A DNA stretch of 64,000 nucleotides from an uncultured Devosia sp. (GTDB lineage Bacteria; Pseudomonadota; Alphaproteobacteria; Rhizobiales; Devosiaceae). Location: positions 124,001 through 188,000 of the forward strand of contig NZ_CAMLHM010000001.1 of the NCBI RefSeq assembly GCF_946479885.1. Direction: 5' to 3'. Shown here in pieces: positions 8,612 to 17,586 of this stretch. The notes beneath the pieces were generated by a model. It did not search any database and was not told where the DNA came from. It was given only the letters and a program-made list of their open reading frames with translations. The stretch's first letter is position 1. Each line of letters opens with the position of its first letter. The position numbers and the translations under genes are program-made.

Positions 8612-10426
8612 CTACTGGAACACACTCGCCCCGCGGTCGGCGACGCCGACCAGGCTGCGGAAGCCGGCGAAGAGTTCGCGGCCCATGCCGTAATGCTGGC
8701 TGCGCAGGTCTTCGGTGGCCGGGGTGCGGGAGCGGAATTCCTTTTCGTCGCCGAGGAAGGTCAGCGTGCCCTCATTGGCGTCGAGGCGGATCATGTCGCC
8801 GTCGCGGATCTTGCTGATCGGGCCGCCATCGACGGCTTCGGGCGTCATGTGGATGGCAGCGGGGACCTTGCCCGAGGCGCCCGACATGCGGCCGTCGGTC
8901 AGCAGGGCGACCTTGAAGCCGCGATCCTGCAGGATACCCAGCGAGGGCGTCAGCTTGTGCAGTTCGGGCATGCCGAGCGCCCTGGGGCCGGAGAAGCGGA
9001 CCACGGCGATCATGTCGCCATTGAGTTCGCCGGCCTTGAACGCCGCCTGGAGACCCTCCTGGCCGTGGAACACGCGGGCCGGGGCTTCGATGACGCGATG
9101 CTCGGGCTTGACGGCCGAGACCTTAATGACGGAGCGGCCGAGATTGCCGGTCAGCAGCTTGAGGCCGCCGGTGGGCGAGAAGGCGGTTGCCACCTTGGTC
9201 AGCACCTTGGGCAAAGCCGATTCCTTGGGCGACTGCTCGAAGGCCAGCTTGTCGTCGAGCAGCTTGGCTTCGACGGTATAGTTGGACAGGCCATCGCCCC
9301 AGACGGTCTTGACGTCTTCGTGCAGGTGGCCGGATTCCAGCAGTTCCTGGATGAGGAAGCCCATGCCGCCGGCGGCATGGAAGTGGTTCACGTCGGCGAC
9401 GCCATTGGGATAGACGCGGGCCAGCAGCGGCGTGGCGTCGCTGAGGTCGCTCATATCATCCCAGGTCACCTGCAGGCCGGCCGCGGCGGCAATGGCGATC
9501 AGATGCATGGTGTGGTTGGTCGAGCCGCCCGTGGCATGCAGGCCCACCAGGCCGTTGACGATGGCCTTTTCGTCGATGATGTGACCGACCGGCGTATAGT
9601 TATTGCCCAGGGCCGTCAGCGACAGGGCGCGGACCGTGGCCTCCCTGGTCAGCGCATCGCGCAAAGGCGTGCCCGGATTGACGAAGCTGGCGCCCGGCAG
9701 GTGCAGGCCCATGATCTCCATCAGCATCTGGTTGGAATTGGCGGTGCCATAGAAGGTGCAGGTGCCGGCCGAATGGTAGGACTTGCTCTCGGCCTCGAGC
9801 AGCTCGGCGCGGCCGACCTTGCCCTCCATGTAGAGCTGGCGGACCTTGGACTTTTCGTCGTTCGGAATGCCCGAGGGCATCGGCCCAGCGGGAACAAAGA
9901 CGGCCGGCAGGTGGCCAAAGGTCAGCGCGCCGATCAACAGCCCGGGCACGATCTTGTCGCAAATGCCGAGGTAAACCGCCGCATCGAACATGTTGTGGCT
10001 GAGCGAAATGGCCGTCGCCATGGCAATGACGTCGCGACTGAACAGCGACAGATCCATGCCCGGCTGGCCTTGCGTCACGCCATCGCACATGGCGGGCACG
10101 CCGCCGGCGACCTGCGCCGTGGCGCCGATGGCGCGGGCGGCTTCCTTGATGATATCGGGATAGAACTGGTAGGGCTGGTGGGCGCTCAACATGTCGTTGT
10201 AGCTGGTAATGATGCCCAGGTTCAGCGTCTTGTTGCCGGCCAGTGCCGCCTTTTCCGCCGGGGTACAGGCGGCAAAGGCATGGGCGAGATTGCCGCAGCT
10301 GAGCACGGCGCGGTGCACGCCGGCCTCGCGCGCGGCATCGAGGCGGCCGAGGTAATCCCGCCGGCTGTCGCGGCTACGCGCGGCGATGCGATCGGTGACA
10401 TCCTGGATGGCCTGGCGGACAGACAT
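8612..10426 (-). CDS. edd: Phosphogluconate dehydratase
   Basis: Dehydrates 6-phosphogluconate to 2-keto-3-deoxy-6-phosphogluconate, the committing step of the Entner-Doudoroff pathway. Member of the IlvD/Edd iron-sulphur dehydratases: cluster cysteines appear in [16 protein letters not shown] and in the GICDKIVPG and [15 protein letters not shown] blocks; the catalytic-serine region [14 protein letters not shown] is near the C-terminus. 604 residues, normal. TAGGAG lies seven bases before ATG 10426. It is the last gene of the kinase-zwf-pgl-edd unit; the aldolase gene (eda) is not in this window. Confidence 0.97.
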   Translation of the reverse strand: MSVRQAIQDVTDRIAARSRDSRRDYLGRLDAAREAGVHRAVLSCGNLAHAFAACTPAEKAALAGNKTLNLGIITSYNDMLSAHQPYQFYPDIIKEAARAIGATAQVAGGVPAMCDGVTQGQPGMDLSLFSRDVIAMATAISLSHNMFDAAVYLGICDKIVPGLLIGALTFGHLPAVFVPAGPMPSGIPNDEKSKVRQLYMEGKVGRAELLEAESKSYHSAGTCTFYGTANSNQMLMEIMGLHLPGASFVNPGTPLRDALTREATVRALSLTALGNNYTPVGHIIDEKAIVNGLVGLHATGGSTNHTMHLIAIAAAAGLQVTWDDMSDLSDATPLLARVYPNGVADVNHFHAAGGMGFLIQELLESGHLHEDVKTVWGDGLSNYTVEAKLLDDKLAFEQSPKESALPKVLTKVATAFSPTGGLKLLTGNLGRSVIKVSAVKPEHRVIEAPARVFHGQEGLQAAFKAGELNGDMIAVVRFSGPRALGMPELHKLTPSLGILQDRGFKVALLTDGRMSGASGKVPAAIHMTPEAVDGGPISKIRDGDMIRLDANEGTLTFLGDEKEFRSRTPATEDLRSQHYGMGRELFAGFRSLVGVADRGASVFQ

Positions 10427-10448
10427 GGTCGAGCTCCTACTCTATGGT

Positions 10449-10497
10449 GGGCACGCTCCCAAACCGGAAAAGTGGGGCTACTTTTCCGCAGGAACGC
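10449..10497. repeat. Family-D repeat (D1)
   Basis: CTCCCAAACCGGAAAAGTGGGGCTACTTTTCCGCAGGAACGCG-like element between pgl and edd; arms GGAAAAGT and ACTTTTCC can pair. Related copies lie near 13989 and 30716. Confidence 0.65.
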
Positions 10498-10550
10498 GCC
10501 GGCTGGAGCCTTAGTGGCCTAAGCGGTCGATTGGGGACCGCAAAGGGGAC

Positions 10551-11246
10551 TTAGGGGCACCAGTAGACAGTGACGGCGTGACCGGACCGCAAGACGGCAC
10601 GAATGGGCATGTCCTCGATAGGACCATCACCCAGAGCCGTGTCGAGAACGTCGGCCTTTTCCTCCCCTTCGATATGAAGGTACAGCCCATCCGTGCGGAG
10701 GAGTCGCGGAAGGGTAAAGGTGATGCGTGGCTCGCCCGCGCCGGGGGCGCGGATGGCGATGGCAGGACCATCCTCGGTCAGCGCCTCGGACAGCGTATCG
10801 CCGCCGGGGAAGAAGCTTGCCGTATGGCCATCGCTACCCATGCCGAGCACGACAGCGGCGAAAGGCTCGGGGAGCTTGGACAGCAGGGCATTGGTCTTGG
10901 CAACCGCCGCCGCATCGAGCTCGTCGCCGCCCGAATAGAGCGGGAAGAAGCGGGCGGTGGCCGCCGGGCCCTGCAGCATGCGCTCGTTGACCAGCAACGC
11001 ATTGGAGCGGTCGCTGGTTTCGTCGACCCAGCGTTCGTCGACCAGGGTGACGATAACCTTGGACCAGTCGATGTCCTTGGTCTTGCCCAAAGCCTGGAAG
11101 AAGCGGCCGGGGGTCGAGCCGCCGCTGACCGCGATTGCTGCTGAACCGCGCTCCGCGATCGCCGTACGGATACGGTCGGCCACGGCCTCGGCCAGTTCCT
11201 TGGCGAGGGTCGGCTTGTCAGCAAAGCTGCGGCGGTCGATGGTCAT
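10551..11246 (-). CDS. pgl: 6-phosphogluconolactonase
   Basis: Hydrolyses 6-phosphogluconolactone from Zwf to 6-phosphogluconate, the substrate of Edd. The protein (231 residues) shows the family motifs AVSGGSTPG, VTLVDERWV and GMGSDGHTASFFPG, the last containing the catalytic histidine. ATG 11246 (MTIDRRSFADKP) is chosen because upstream in-frame residues come from a non-conserved gap next to a repeat element. It lies between zwf and edd, in pathway order, but is separated from zwf by about 210 bases of repeat DNA, which may lower read-through or stabilise parts of the message. Confidence 0.95.
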   Translation of the reverse strand: MTIDRRSFADKPTLAKELAEAVADRIRTAIAERGSAAIAVSGGSTPGRFFQALGKTKDIDWSKVIVTLVDERWVDETSDRSNALLVNERMLQGPAATARFFPLYSGGDELDAAAVAKTNALLSKLPEPFAAVVLGMGSDGHTASFFPGGDTLSEALTEDGPAIAIRAPGAGEPRITFTLPRLLRTDGLYLHIEGEEKADVLDTALGDGPIEDMPIRAVLRSGHAVTVYWCP

Positions 11247-11307
11247 TCGTTCAGTCCTCGTTCCTCGGTGCCAAATACCTTGTGGCGTTTGGAGCCGAAG
11301 CCTTTCA

Positions 11308-11427
11308 GTCGACACCCTCCCCCTTGCGGGGAGGGATCAAGGGTGGGGGGCGGTTGGCCCGGATATCGGGGCTCCCAACACCCCCTCCCAACCTCCCCCG
11401 TCAAGGGGGAGGTGCCGCCTGGTGGGT
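11308..11427. repeat. Family-A repeat, 120-base variant (A3)
   Basis: GTCGACACCCTCCCCCTTGC starts the element, which contains the inner GGCCCGGATATCGGGGCTC and ends with CTCCCCCGTCAAGGGGGAGG. A near-identical copy in opposite orientation lies at 23163-23282, with spacer sequence conserved as well as arms. It sits inside the sugar-catabolism operon, between zwf and pgl. Confidence 0.88.
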
Positions 11428-11455
11428 GTGGCGCTATCCCACCCACCAGTCCCAT

Positions 11456-12937
11456 CTAGTTCTCGTCCTCGTGCCAGGTGCGACCGTCGCGTTCGATGAG
11501 GGCGATGGAGCCCGAGGGACCCCAGGTGCCGGCCACGTAAGACTGCGGCGGCTCGCTGGAGCGGTCCCAGGCCTGGCGGATCGGATCGACCCACTTCCAG
11601 GCGGCTTCGAGTTCGTCGCGGCGCATGAACAGGGTCTGGTTGCCGCGGACCACGTCCATCAGCAGGCGCTCATAGGCCTCGGGGGTGCGCTCGGTGAAGG
11701 TCTGGGCGAAGCTGAGGTTGAGCGGCACTTCGCGCAGGCGCATGCCGCCCGGGCCCGGATCCTTGATCATCATCATGAGCTTGACGCCCTCGTCGGGCTG
11801 CAGGCGGATGATGAGCTTGTTGGCCTTGGGGGCGCCCTCGGCGTGATCGAAGATCGAGTGCGGGATCGGCTTGAACTGGATGCAGATTTCCGAAGCGCGG
11901 CTGGCCATGCGCTTGCCGGTGCGGAAATAGAACGGCACGCCGGCCCAGCGCCAGTTTTCGACCTCGGCCTTGAGCGCCACGAAGGTTTCGGTGCGGCTGC
12001 CGCGCTTTTCTTCGGGCAGCTCGTCCTGGTAACCGGCCACCGAGGTCGTCTCGGACTTGACGCCCTTGTACTGGCCGCGGACGGTGTTCTTGGCCACATC
12101 ACCATTGGTGATGGGCTTGAGAGCGCGCAGCACCTTGAGCTTTTCGTCGCGCAGCGCATTGGCGTCGTCGGAAGCGGGGGGTTCCATGGCGACCAGGCAC
12201 AGCAGCTGCAGCATGTGGTTCTGGATCATGTCGCGCAAGGCGCCAGATTCGTCATAGTAGCCGCGCGTGCCGGCGCCGACCGATTCAGCCACGGTCAGCT
12301 GCACGTGGTCGATATGGGCAGAGTTCCAGATGGGCTCGAACAGCGTATTGGCAAAGCGCAGGGCCAGCAGGTTCTGGACGGTCTCTTTGCCCAGATAGTG
12401 GTCGATGCGGTAAACCTGATCTTCCTTGAAGATCTTGGCGACGCCGTCATTGATCTCCATCGAGGAGGCCAGATCGTGCCCCAGCGGCTTTTCGATCACG
12501 ACGCGGGCGTCCCGGCGATAGAGCTTCTTCTTCTGCAGGTATTCGGCGATGGGCTCGAAGAGATCGGGCGCCACGGCCAGATAGAAGGCGCGGACGATCT
12601 TGGGGTCGTCGCGCAGGGCCTTGCCCAGATCGCCGGTGGCATCGGGGTTGCTGGCATCGACCGGCACGTAGGAGAAAATCTTGATGAAGCGGTCGATGAC
12701 CTTTTCATCCTGGTACTGCTTTTCGACGAACTGGCCGATGGCGTCGCGCGCTGCCTTCTGGAAATCGGCATCGGTGAGCTTGCTGCGCGAGGCGCCGATG
12801 ATGCGGCTATTATCGTCGAACTGGCCGTCCTTGAAGCGATGATAGAGCGCCGGGATCAGCTTGCGCTTGGTCAGATCGCCCGTGGCGCCGAACACCACAT
12901 AGTCGAAAGGCTGGACGGGAATGATACGGCTGGACAC
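11456..12937 (-). CDS. zwf: Glucose-6-phosphate 1-dehydrogenase
   Basis: Oxidises glucose-6-phosphate to the lactone with NAD(P)+, feeding the Entner-Doudoroff route. The N-terminal Rossmann loop FGATGDLTKRKLIPALY, the active-site peptide RIDHYLGKETVQNLLALRFAN and the substrate segment VIEKPLGHDL are all present. 493 residues, normal. The start is GTG 12937 with AGGGA eight bases upstream. It begins 27 bases after the kinase gene ends, so those two are tightly linked. Confidence 0.97.
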   Translation of the reverse strand: MSSRIIPVQPFDYVVFGATGDLTKRKLIPALYHRFKDGQFDDNSRIIGASRSKLTDADFQKAARDAIGQFVEKQYQDEKVIDRFIKIFSYVPVDASNPDATGDLGKALRDDPKIVRAFYLAVAPDLFEPIAEYLQKKKLYRRDARVVIEKPLGHDLASSMEINDGVAKIFKEDQVYRIDHYLGKETVQNLLALRFANTLFEPIWNSAHIDHVQLTVAESVGAGTRGYYDESGALRDMIQNHMLQLLCLVAMEPPASDDANALRDEKLKVLRALKPITNGDVAKNTVRGQYKGVKSETTSVAGYQDELPEEKRGSRTETFVALKAEVENWRWAGVPFYFRTGKRMASRASEICIQFKPIPHSIFDHAEGAPKANKLIIRLQPDEGVKLMMMIKDPGPGGMRLREVPLNLSFAQTFTERTPEAYERLLMDVVRGNQTLFMRRDELEAAWKWVDPIRQAWDRSSEPPQSYVAGTWGPSGSIALIERDGRTWHEDEN

Positions 12938-12964
12938 TGGGCTAGTCCCTGGTTGAGGCGAGGT

Positions 12965-13918
12965 TCAGGCGGAAAAGTTCTGCTTGGCGAGGATGACGGC
13001 GCCGTGCAGCGGTTCGAATTGCGGCAGGGCGACGAAGTTGCCGTAGCGCTTTTGCAGAATGGGGAACAGGCGCGCGCCAAAGCCGCCGACAATGGCCATG
13101 ACATGGGCATTGTGGGCCTGGAACCAGCGCACATAGGTGTCGATATAGCCCAGCTCGATTTCCATCATCTTGTGGGCGACGGCGTCGCCCTTGTCGTGAT
13201 GATCGAAAAACAGCGGCATCAGCTTGCCATATTCGGCCGGGGCGCGACCGATCAGGGCATCGTCGCAGCCTTCGGTGCCGTCGTCGCTGATGATCTTGAG
13301 ATCCATGGCGGTGGCGAAGGACCAGGTCATGGCCGCCTGGTTGTCGCCGCCAAGCGCCGCGATCACCGCCTTGGTCAGCGGCGAGGCCTCGACGAGGCCA
13401 TCTTCGGCTTCGACGGAATAGCGCGCCAGTTCACGGCCCAGAATGGCGCCGCTCATCTGGTCGCCGATCTGGAAGCCCCAGCCGCCGGCCTGGTGGCGCT
13501 TGCCATCGACGATGGACATGGCGGCCGAGCCGGTGCCGACGATGATGACGCCGCCTTCGCCGCCGCCCAGGGCACCGGCATGGGCGATGTCGATGTCGTC
13601 ATAAACCTTGACGCCGGCGAAGGGCCACGGGCGCGCGGCGAACTCGGCGCGGGCCGTATCCATGCGCCCGCCGGCCATGCCAAAGCAGGCATAGGTGTTG
13701 GCGGTTTCGGCAAAATCGAGGCCCGCGGCCTTGAACACGTCGCGCGTGCCGTCGCTGATCGCCTTGTAGGCCGGCTCGCCAGAATCGATCTGCAGGTTGG
13801 AGCGGCCGTTCTTGACTTCGGCGAGCGTCACGAGATTCTCGTCGGCCAGGCGCACGCGGCAATTGGTGCCGCCGCCATCAACACCAAGATAATACCTGGG
13901 CACGCGGGGATTCTCCAT
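12965..13918 (-). CDS. BadF/BadG/BcrA-family sugar kinase, probable glucokinase
   Basis: Predicted ATP-dependent sugar kinase of the ASKHA fold. The phosphate-1 loop YLGVDGGGTNCRVRLAD begins near residue 10, phosphate-2/adenosine segments appear as VIIVGTGSAAMS and AIVGGFGARLFPIL. This subgroup is usually annotated N-acetylglucosamine kinase, but its place at the head of the zwf-pgl-edd operon argues for phosphorylating glucose. 317 residues from ATG 13918; a GTG at 13903 with GGAG nine bases upstream is an equally good start. Substrate choice is inference from context. Confidence 0.85.
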   Translation of the reverse strand: MENPRVPRYYLGVDGGGTNCRVRLADENLVTLAEVKNGRSNLQIDSGEPAYKAISDGTRDVFKAAGLDFAETANTYACFGMAGGRMDTARAEFAARPWPFAGVKVYDDIDIAHAGALGGGEGGVIIVGTGSAAMSIVDGKRHQAGGWGFQIGDQMSGAILGRELARYSVEAEDGLVEASPLTKAVIAALGGDNQAAMTWSFATAMDLKIISDDGTEGCDDALIGRAPAEYGKLMPLFFDHHDKGDAVAHKMMEIELGYIDTYVRWFQAHNAHVMAIVGGFGARLFPILQKRYGNFVALPQFEPLHGAVILAKQNFSA

Positions 13919-13920
13919 TA

Positions 13921-13978
13921 GTCTGGAGGGATTCTGAAGCTCCCCGCTTTTCGCTGAAAAGCGGGAATAGCTCCAGAG
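13921..13978. other. Strong hairpin in the leader of the sugar-catabolism operon
   Basis: CCCGCTTTTC (13943-13952), loop GCT, GAAAAGCGGG (13956-13965) is a perfect 10-base stem; CTGGAG (13923-13928) and CTCCAG (13971-13976) extend it. It lies just upstream of the kinase start on the minus strand, so it would form in the 5' leader. It could be a regulator site, a leader attenuator or a repeat. The rest of the 13919-14221 gap holds a family-D repeat and an AT-richer stretch (14040-14110) likely to contain the promoters of the divergent kinase and cobU units. Confidence 0.5.
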
Positions 13979-13988
13979 TCTTTTTGTC

Positions 13989-14036
13989 GTGCTTCCGAAC
14001 CGCAAAAGTGGCAGCCACCTTTGCTGGAAACACTCT
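13989..14036. repeat. Family-D repeat (D2)
   Basis: GCTTCCGAACCGCAAAAGTGG followed by CACCTTTGCTGGAAACACTC; closely matches the copy at 30716-30763 at both ends. Confidence 0.65.
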
Positions 14037-14221
14037 AAGGTGTCGTTTCGGCGCGGACCATAATGCGAAAGCTGATAAGACGAAAGTAGAATAAGCCACA
14101 AAAAACGCCCGCCAAGCGCCTGCCTCGCATGGCTTGCCTGCATGGGCAGCGCAACCGGTTGGGGCCTCGCGCTTTTTGTAGGCATGAGCGCGGCGGCGGA
14201 AGGATCAGGGAGAGCGATGCA

Positions 14222-14776
14222 ATGACACGACATGTGCTGGTTCTGGGCGGCGCCCGGTCAGGCAAGACGGCCTTTGCCGAACAGCTGGCGATCCGCAGCG
14301 GCAACAGGCCGGCCTACCTCGCCACAGCCGAAGCGCTCGATGCCGAAATGCGCGACCGGGTGGAAAGCCACCGGGCCGGCCGCGCGGCGCGCTTCACCAC
14401 CATCGAGGAACCCCTGGCCCTGCCCGAGACGCTGCTGCGGGCGTCCGCGGACCATGATGTGATCCTGGTCGACTGCCTGACGCTATGGATCACCAACCTG
14501 CTGGTGGCCAATGCGGATGTGGCGCTGGCGGTGAGCGAGCTGGGCGCGACACTGGTGCAGATCAAGACCAGCAAGGTGATCCTGGTCAGCAACGAGGTCG
14601 GACTGGGCATCGTGCCCGACAATGCGATGGCACGGACATTCCGCGACCTGGCCGGGGCGGCGCATCAGCGGTTGGCGCAGATTTGCGACGATGTGTATTT
14701 CGTTGTGGCCGGGCTGCCGATGACGCTCAAGGGCGAGGCGGTGGGCCAGAACGAGATGCGGGTGCATAAGGCTTGA
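14222..14776 (+). CDS. cobU: Bifunctional adenosylcobinamide kinase / guanylyltransferase
   Basis: Phosphorylates adenosylcobinamide and transfers GMP to give AdoCbi-GDP, late in nucleotide-loop assembly (called CobP in some species). The N-terminal P-loop GGARSGKT, the DCLTLWITN segment and the signature NEVGLGIVPDNAMAR are all visible. 184 residues. ATG 14222 has GGGAG nine bases upstream. It is the only rightward gene at the head of an otherwise leftward cobD-cobQ-cobB-cobA group, and is divergent from the sugar-kinase operon. Confidence 0.95.
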   Translation: MTRHVLVLGGARSGKTAFAEQLAIRSGNRPAYLATAEALDAEMRDRVESHRAGRAARFTTIEEPLALPETLLRASADHDVILVDCLTLWITNLLVANADVALAVSELGATLVQIKTSKVILVSNEVGLGIVPDNAMARTFRDLAGAAHQRLAQICDDVYFVVAGLPMTLKGEAVGQNEMRVHKA

Positions 14777-14799
14777 ACGGAAGATATCCCGATGTCGGG

Positions 14800-14899
14800 C
14801 TCCCCTCCCCCTTGAGGGGAGGGGTGGGGGTGGGGGTCCGTCAGCTGCAAGCCGAACGACCCCCTCCCTCGGTCCCTCCCCTCAAGGGGGAGGGAGGCG
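14800..14899. repeat. Family-A palindromic repeat pair (A4)
   Basis: CTCCCCCTTGAGGGGAGGGG and CCTCCCCTCAAGGGGGAGGG with GGTGGGGGTC and GACCCCCTCC tails facing a spacer of about 25 bases. Fills the convergent cobU/cobD gap. Confidence 0.88.
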
Positions 14900-14929
14900 A
14901 AAGAGCCGCGGCGCCGTGGGTTCCGCACG

Positions 14930-15892
14930 TCACGCCACCCAGAGCAGCAGCGCCACCACGACGCTCACCCCCAGCAGCACATTGAGCGTCGAGCGATACA
15001 GCACCAGCGCCCGCAGGATGTCGCTGCCGACCAGCTCGGATTTGCCGTCGCCGAAGCTGGGCAGGTCCACCACCTCGCCGGCATAGCTGCGCGGTCCGCC
15101 CAATCTGAAGCCCAGCGCCCCGGCGAAGGCGGCTTCGGGCCAGCCGGAATTGGGCGAGGCATGCTTGCGGGCATCCCTGATGGCAATGGCCCAGGCGCTG
15201 CCGGGGCTGGCATGTTCGGTAACGAAACAGGCGGCGGTGATCAGCACGGCCGTGAGGCGGGCCGGGAGCCAGTTGACGACATCGTCGAGCTTGGCCGCGG
15301 CCCAGCCATAGTCGCGGTAGCGCTCGTTGAGGTGGCCGATCATCGAATCTGATGTGTTGATGGCCTTGTAGAGCGCGATGCCCGGCAGGCCGAGCAGCAC
15401 CAGCCAGAACCAGGGCGCGACGACGCCATCGGAGGTGCTTTCGGCCAGGGTCTCGATGGCGGCGCGGGACACGCCGGCTTCGTCGAGCGCCTGCGGGTCG
15501 CGGCCGACAATGTGGCTGACGGCCTCGCGGCCGGCATCGAGCGAGGTGCCGAGGGCCGACGCCACGGCCTCAACGGCGCGGCCGAGCTCCTTTTGCGCCA
15601 GGAAGGGGGTGGCGACGAGGATTTCGAGCACCCAGCCGAAGGGCAGGCTGCGCAGCAGGTGCTGGATGACCAGGGCGATGGCCAGCGTCACCAGTAAGAG
15701 CACGGCGAGGGTGAACATCCCGGCCTCGCGGCGCTGGTGCGGCGTGCGCTCGCGCTTGTCGACGCCGCGCTCCATGAAGGCAATGAACCGCCCCATCCAG
15801 ATGACGGGGTGACCGACGAGGTCGGTGAGGCGCTGCGGGTAGCCGAGCCAGCGTTCGAGCAGGAGTGCGAAGGGGGCGATGAAGGGGGTCAT
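14930..15892 (-). CDS. cobD: Adenosylcobinamide-phosphate synthase
   Basis: Membrane enzyme (CbiB/CobD) that attaches aminopropanol phosphate to adenosylcobyric acid. 320 residues with an N-terminal hydrophobic helix, HPVIWMGRFI near residue 28, a hydrophobic pair near residues 60-95, the conserved ESTSDGVVAPWFWLVLLG, YKAINTSDSM and HASPNSGWPEAAFAGAL blocks and a C-terminal membrane helix. Start ATG 15892, with AAAGG weakly placed upstream. Product of CobQ is its substrate; cobQ lies directly upstream across a family-C repeat. Confidence 0.95.
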   Translation of the reverse strand: MTPFIAPFALLLERWLGYPQRLTDLVGHPVIWMGRFIAFMERGVDKRERTPHQRREAGMFTLAVLLLVTLAIALVIQHLLRSLPFGWVLEILVATPFLAQKELGRAVEAVASALGTSLDAGREAVSHIVGRDPQALDEAGVSRAAIETLAESTSDGVVAPWFWLVLLGLPGIALYKAINTSDSMIGHLNERYRDYGWAAAKLDDVVNWLPARLTAVLITAACFVTEHASPGSAWAIAIRDARKHASPNSGWPEAAFAGALGFRLGGPRSYAGEVVDLPSFGDGKSELVGSDILRALVLYRSTLNVLLGVSVVVALLLWVA

Positions 15893-15945
15893 GGCTTGCG
15901 AACCTTTTTGCCTTTCCTAACCCACCGGTCGGAAAATGCTACCTG

Positions 15946-16033
15946 AGACCTCATGGTGAGCTCGTCGAACCACGAGGGCGGGCACATCAATCTCGCCACG
16001 ACCTCGTCCTTCGACAGGCTCAGGATGAGGTCT
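15946..16033. repeat. Family-C palindromic repeat (C1), left of cobQ
   Basis: Ends AGACCTCATGG and AGGATGAGGTCT; inside are CTCGTCGAACCACGAGG and CCTCGTCCTTCGACAGG hairpin arms. In the orientation of cobQ the element's edge (AGACC) overlaps the cobQ stop codon TAG. An inverted copy, C2, lies on the other side of cobQ. Confidence 0.85.
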
Positions 16034-17492
16034 ACTGGGACACAGGTGCCGCCAGCGCCAGCAGCGCGTCGATATCGAGGTGCTTTTCGAGATGGGCGGC
16101 GAGGTCGTCCAGGGTCTGCTCGATGCCTGCTTCGTAGGCGAGGTCCGGGCTGGCGGCATTGCCGAGGAAGGCGCGGCGGAACGTGTCTGCCGTAAACAGG
16201 CCGTGGAGGTAGGTGCCGGCGACACGACCATCGGCGCTGATGGCGCCTTCCGCCGTGCCGGAAACATGGGCGAATGGTCGGGTGCGATCGGCGCCTTCGG
16301 TCACGCCCATATGCATGTGATAGCCGCTGATGGCGGCGCCCGAGGCCATGTGGGTGGCCTGTTCCACCCGCAGTTGCTTGACCGGCGTCAGCACGGTGTC
16401 GACATCGAGCAGGCCAAGGCCGGCGCTGGTGCCGGGGGCGCCTTCGATGCCATCAGGGTCGGCGATCGTGCGGCCGAGCATCTGGTAGCCGCCGCAGATG
16501 CCGAGCACGCTCCCCCCCCCGCGATGGTGCGCCAGAATGTCGATATCCCAGCCATTGGCCCGCAGGGCGGCAAGGTCGCTGCGCGTGGCCTTGGAGCCGG
16601 GCAGGATGATCAGATCGGCATGGCGGGGCAGAGGCTGGCCCGGCTCGACCATGATGACGCGGATGCCGGGCTCGGCGCGCAGCGGATCGAGGTCGTCGAA
16701 ATTGGCAATGCGCGGCAGGCGCGGGACGGCGATGGTGAAACCACCTGCGCGGTTGGCCGTGTAGCCCTCCAGCGCCAGCACATCCTCGGCCGGCAGTCTT
16801 GCCGCGTCGGCAAACCACGGTACCGGGCCGAAGCAGGGCACGCCCGTGCGCTCGGCGATGAAGCTGACGCCATCGGCGAACAGGGTAGGATCGCCCTGGA
16901 ACTTGTTGATGAGCGTCGCCCGGATCAGCGCCGCATCGGCAGGGTCGATGACGGCAAAGGTGCCGACGATGGAGGCGATGACACCACCGCGATGGATGTC
17001 GCCGACCAGCGCCACCGGCACGGCGGCGGCCCGGGCAAAGCCGAAATTGGCGATGTCGTTGGCGCGCAGATTGACCTCGGAGGCGCTGCCGGCGCCTTCG
17101 ACGATGACTACGTCCGTGTCCGAAGCAAGCTCGGAGAAAGCTTGCAGCACTTCGGGCAAAAGCTTGCTGCGTTCCTGCCAGTAGGCGCGCGCCGACATCG
17201 AGGCCCGCCGTTGGCCGCGCACCACCACCTGCGAGCCGGTCTCCTGCTCGGGCTTGAGCAAAACCGGGTTCATCGCCGTGATCGGCTCGCGCCGCGCGGC
17301 CCTTGCCTGCAGCGCCTGGGCCCGGCCGATCTCGCCGCCATCCGCGGTGACGGCGGCATTGTTGCTCATGTTCTGCGGCTTGAAGGGGGCCACGCGCAGG
17401 CCGCGATTGGCCAGGGCGCGGCAGAGGCCGGCGACCAGCAGGGATTTGCCGACATCGGAGCCGGTGCCCATGAACATCAGTGATTTAGCCAT
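16032..17492 (-). CDS. cobQ: Cobyric acid synthase
   Basis: Glutamine-dependent amidotransferase that amidates four carboxylates (b, d, e, g) of adenosylcobyrinic a,c-diamide. N-terminal dethiobiotin-synthase-like ATPase: P-loop [10 protein letters not shown], then [13 protein letters not shown]-terminal class-I glutaminase-like domain: [10 protein letters not shown] holds the nucleophilic cysteine, with SGYHMHMG and YLHGLF near the end. 486 residues, normal. Its product goes to CobD. The gene lies between two inverted family-C repeats, only four bases from one and overlapping the other, which is unusual and discussed as a finding. Confidence 0.96.
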   Translation of the reverse strand: MAKSLMFMGTGSDVGKSLLVAGLCRALANRGLRVAPFKPQNMSNNAAVTADGGEIGRAQALQARAARREPITAMNPVLLKPEQETGSQVVVRGQRRASMSARAYWQERSKLLPEVLQAFSELASDTDVVIVEGAGSASEVNLRANDIANFGFARAAAVPVALVGDIHRGGVIASIVGTFAVIDPADAALIRATLINKFQGDPTLFADGVSFIAERTGVPCFGPVPWFADAARLPAEDVLALEGYTANRAGGFTIAVPRLPRIANFDDLDPLRAEPGIRVIMVEPGQPLPRHADLIILPGSKATRSDLAALRANGWDIDILAHHRGGGSVLGICGGYQMLGRTIADPDGIEGAPGTSAGLGLLDVDTVLTPVKQLRVEQATHMASGAAISGYHMHMGVTEGADRTRPFAHVSGTAEGAISADGRVAGTYLHGLFTADTFRRAFLGNAASPDLAYEAGIEQTLDDLAAHLEKHLDIDALLALAAPVSQ

Positions 17493-17496
17493 CAGC

Positions 17497-17579
17497 AGAC
17501 CTCATCCTGAGCCTGTCGAAGGACGAGGTCGTGGCAGGATTTGCGTACCTCGTGGTTCGACAAGCTCACCATGAGGTCT
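17497..17579. repeat. Family-C palindromic repeat (C2), right of cobQ
   Basis: AGACCTCATCCTGAGCCTGT at one edge and AAGCTCACCATGAGGTCT at the other; opposite orientation to C1. It fills the whole cobB-cobQ gap. Confidence 0.88.
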
Positions 17580-17586
17580 CACTCCT

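Noticed and set aside
8558..10522. Long open frame of 654 codons on the plus strand
   Set aside because: It runs exactly antisense to edd, whose catalytic motifs are intact; the translation is a low-diversity G/A/D/H mix with no domain. A codon-bias shadow in GC-rich DNA.
11135..13921. Plus-strand open frame of over 900 codons
   Set aside because: Antisense to zwf and the sugar kinase, both certain. It passes straight through repeat A3 and has no recognisable domain.
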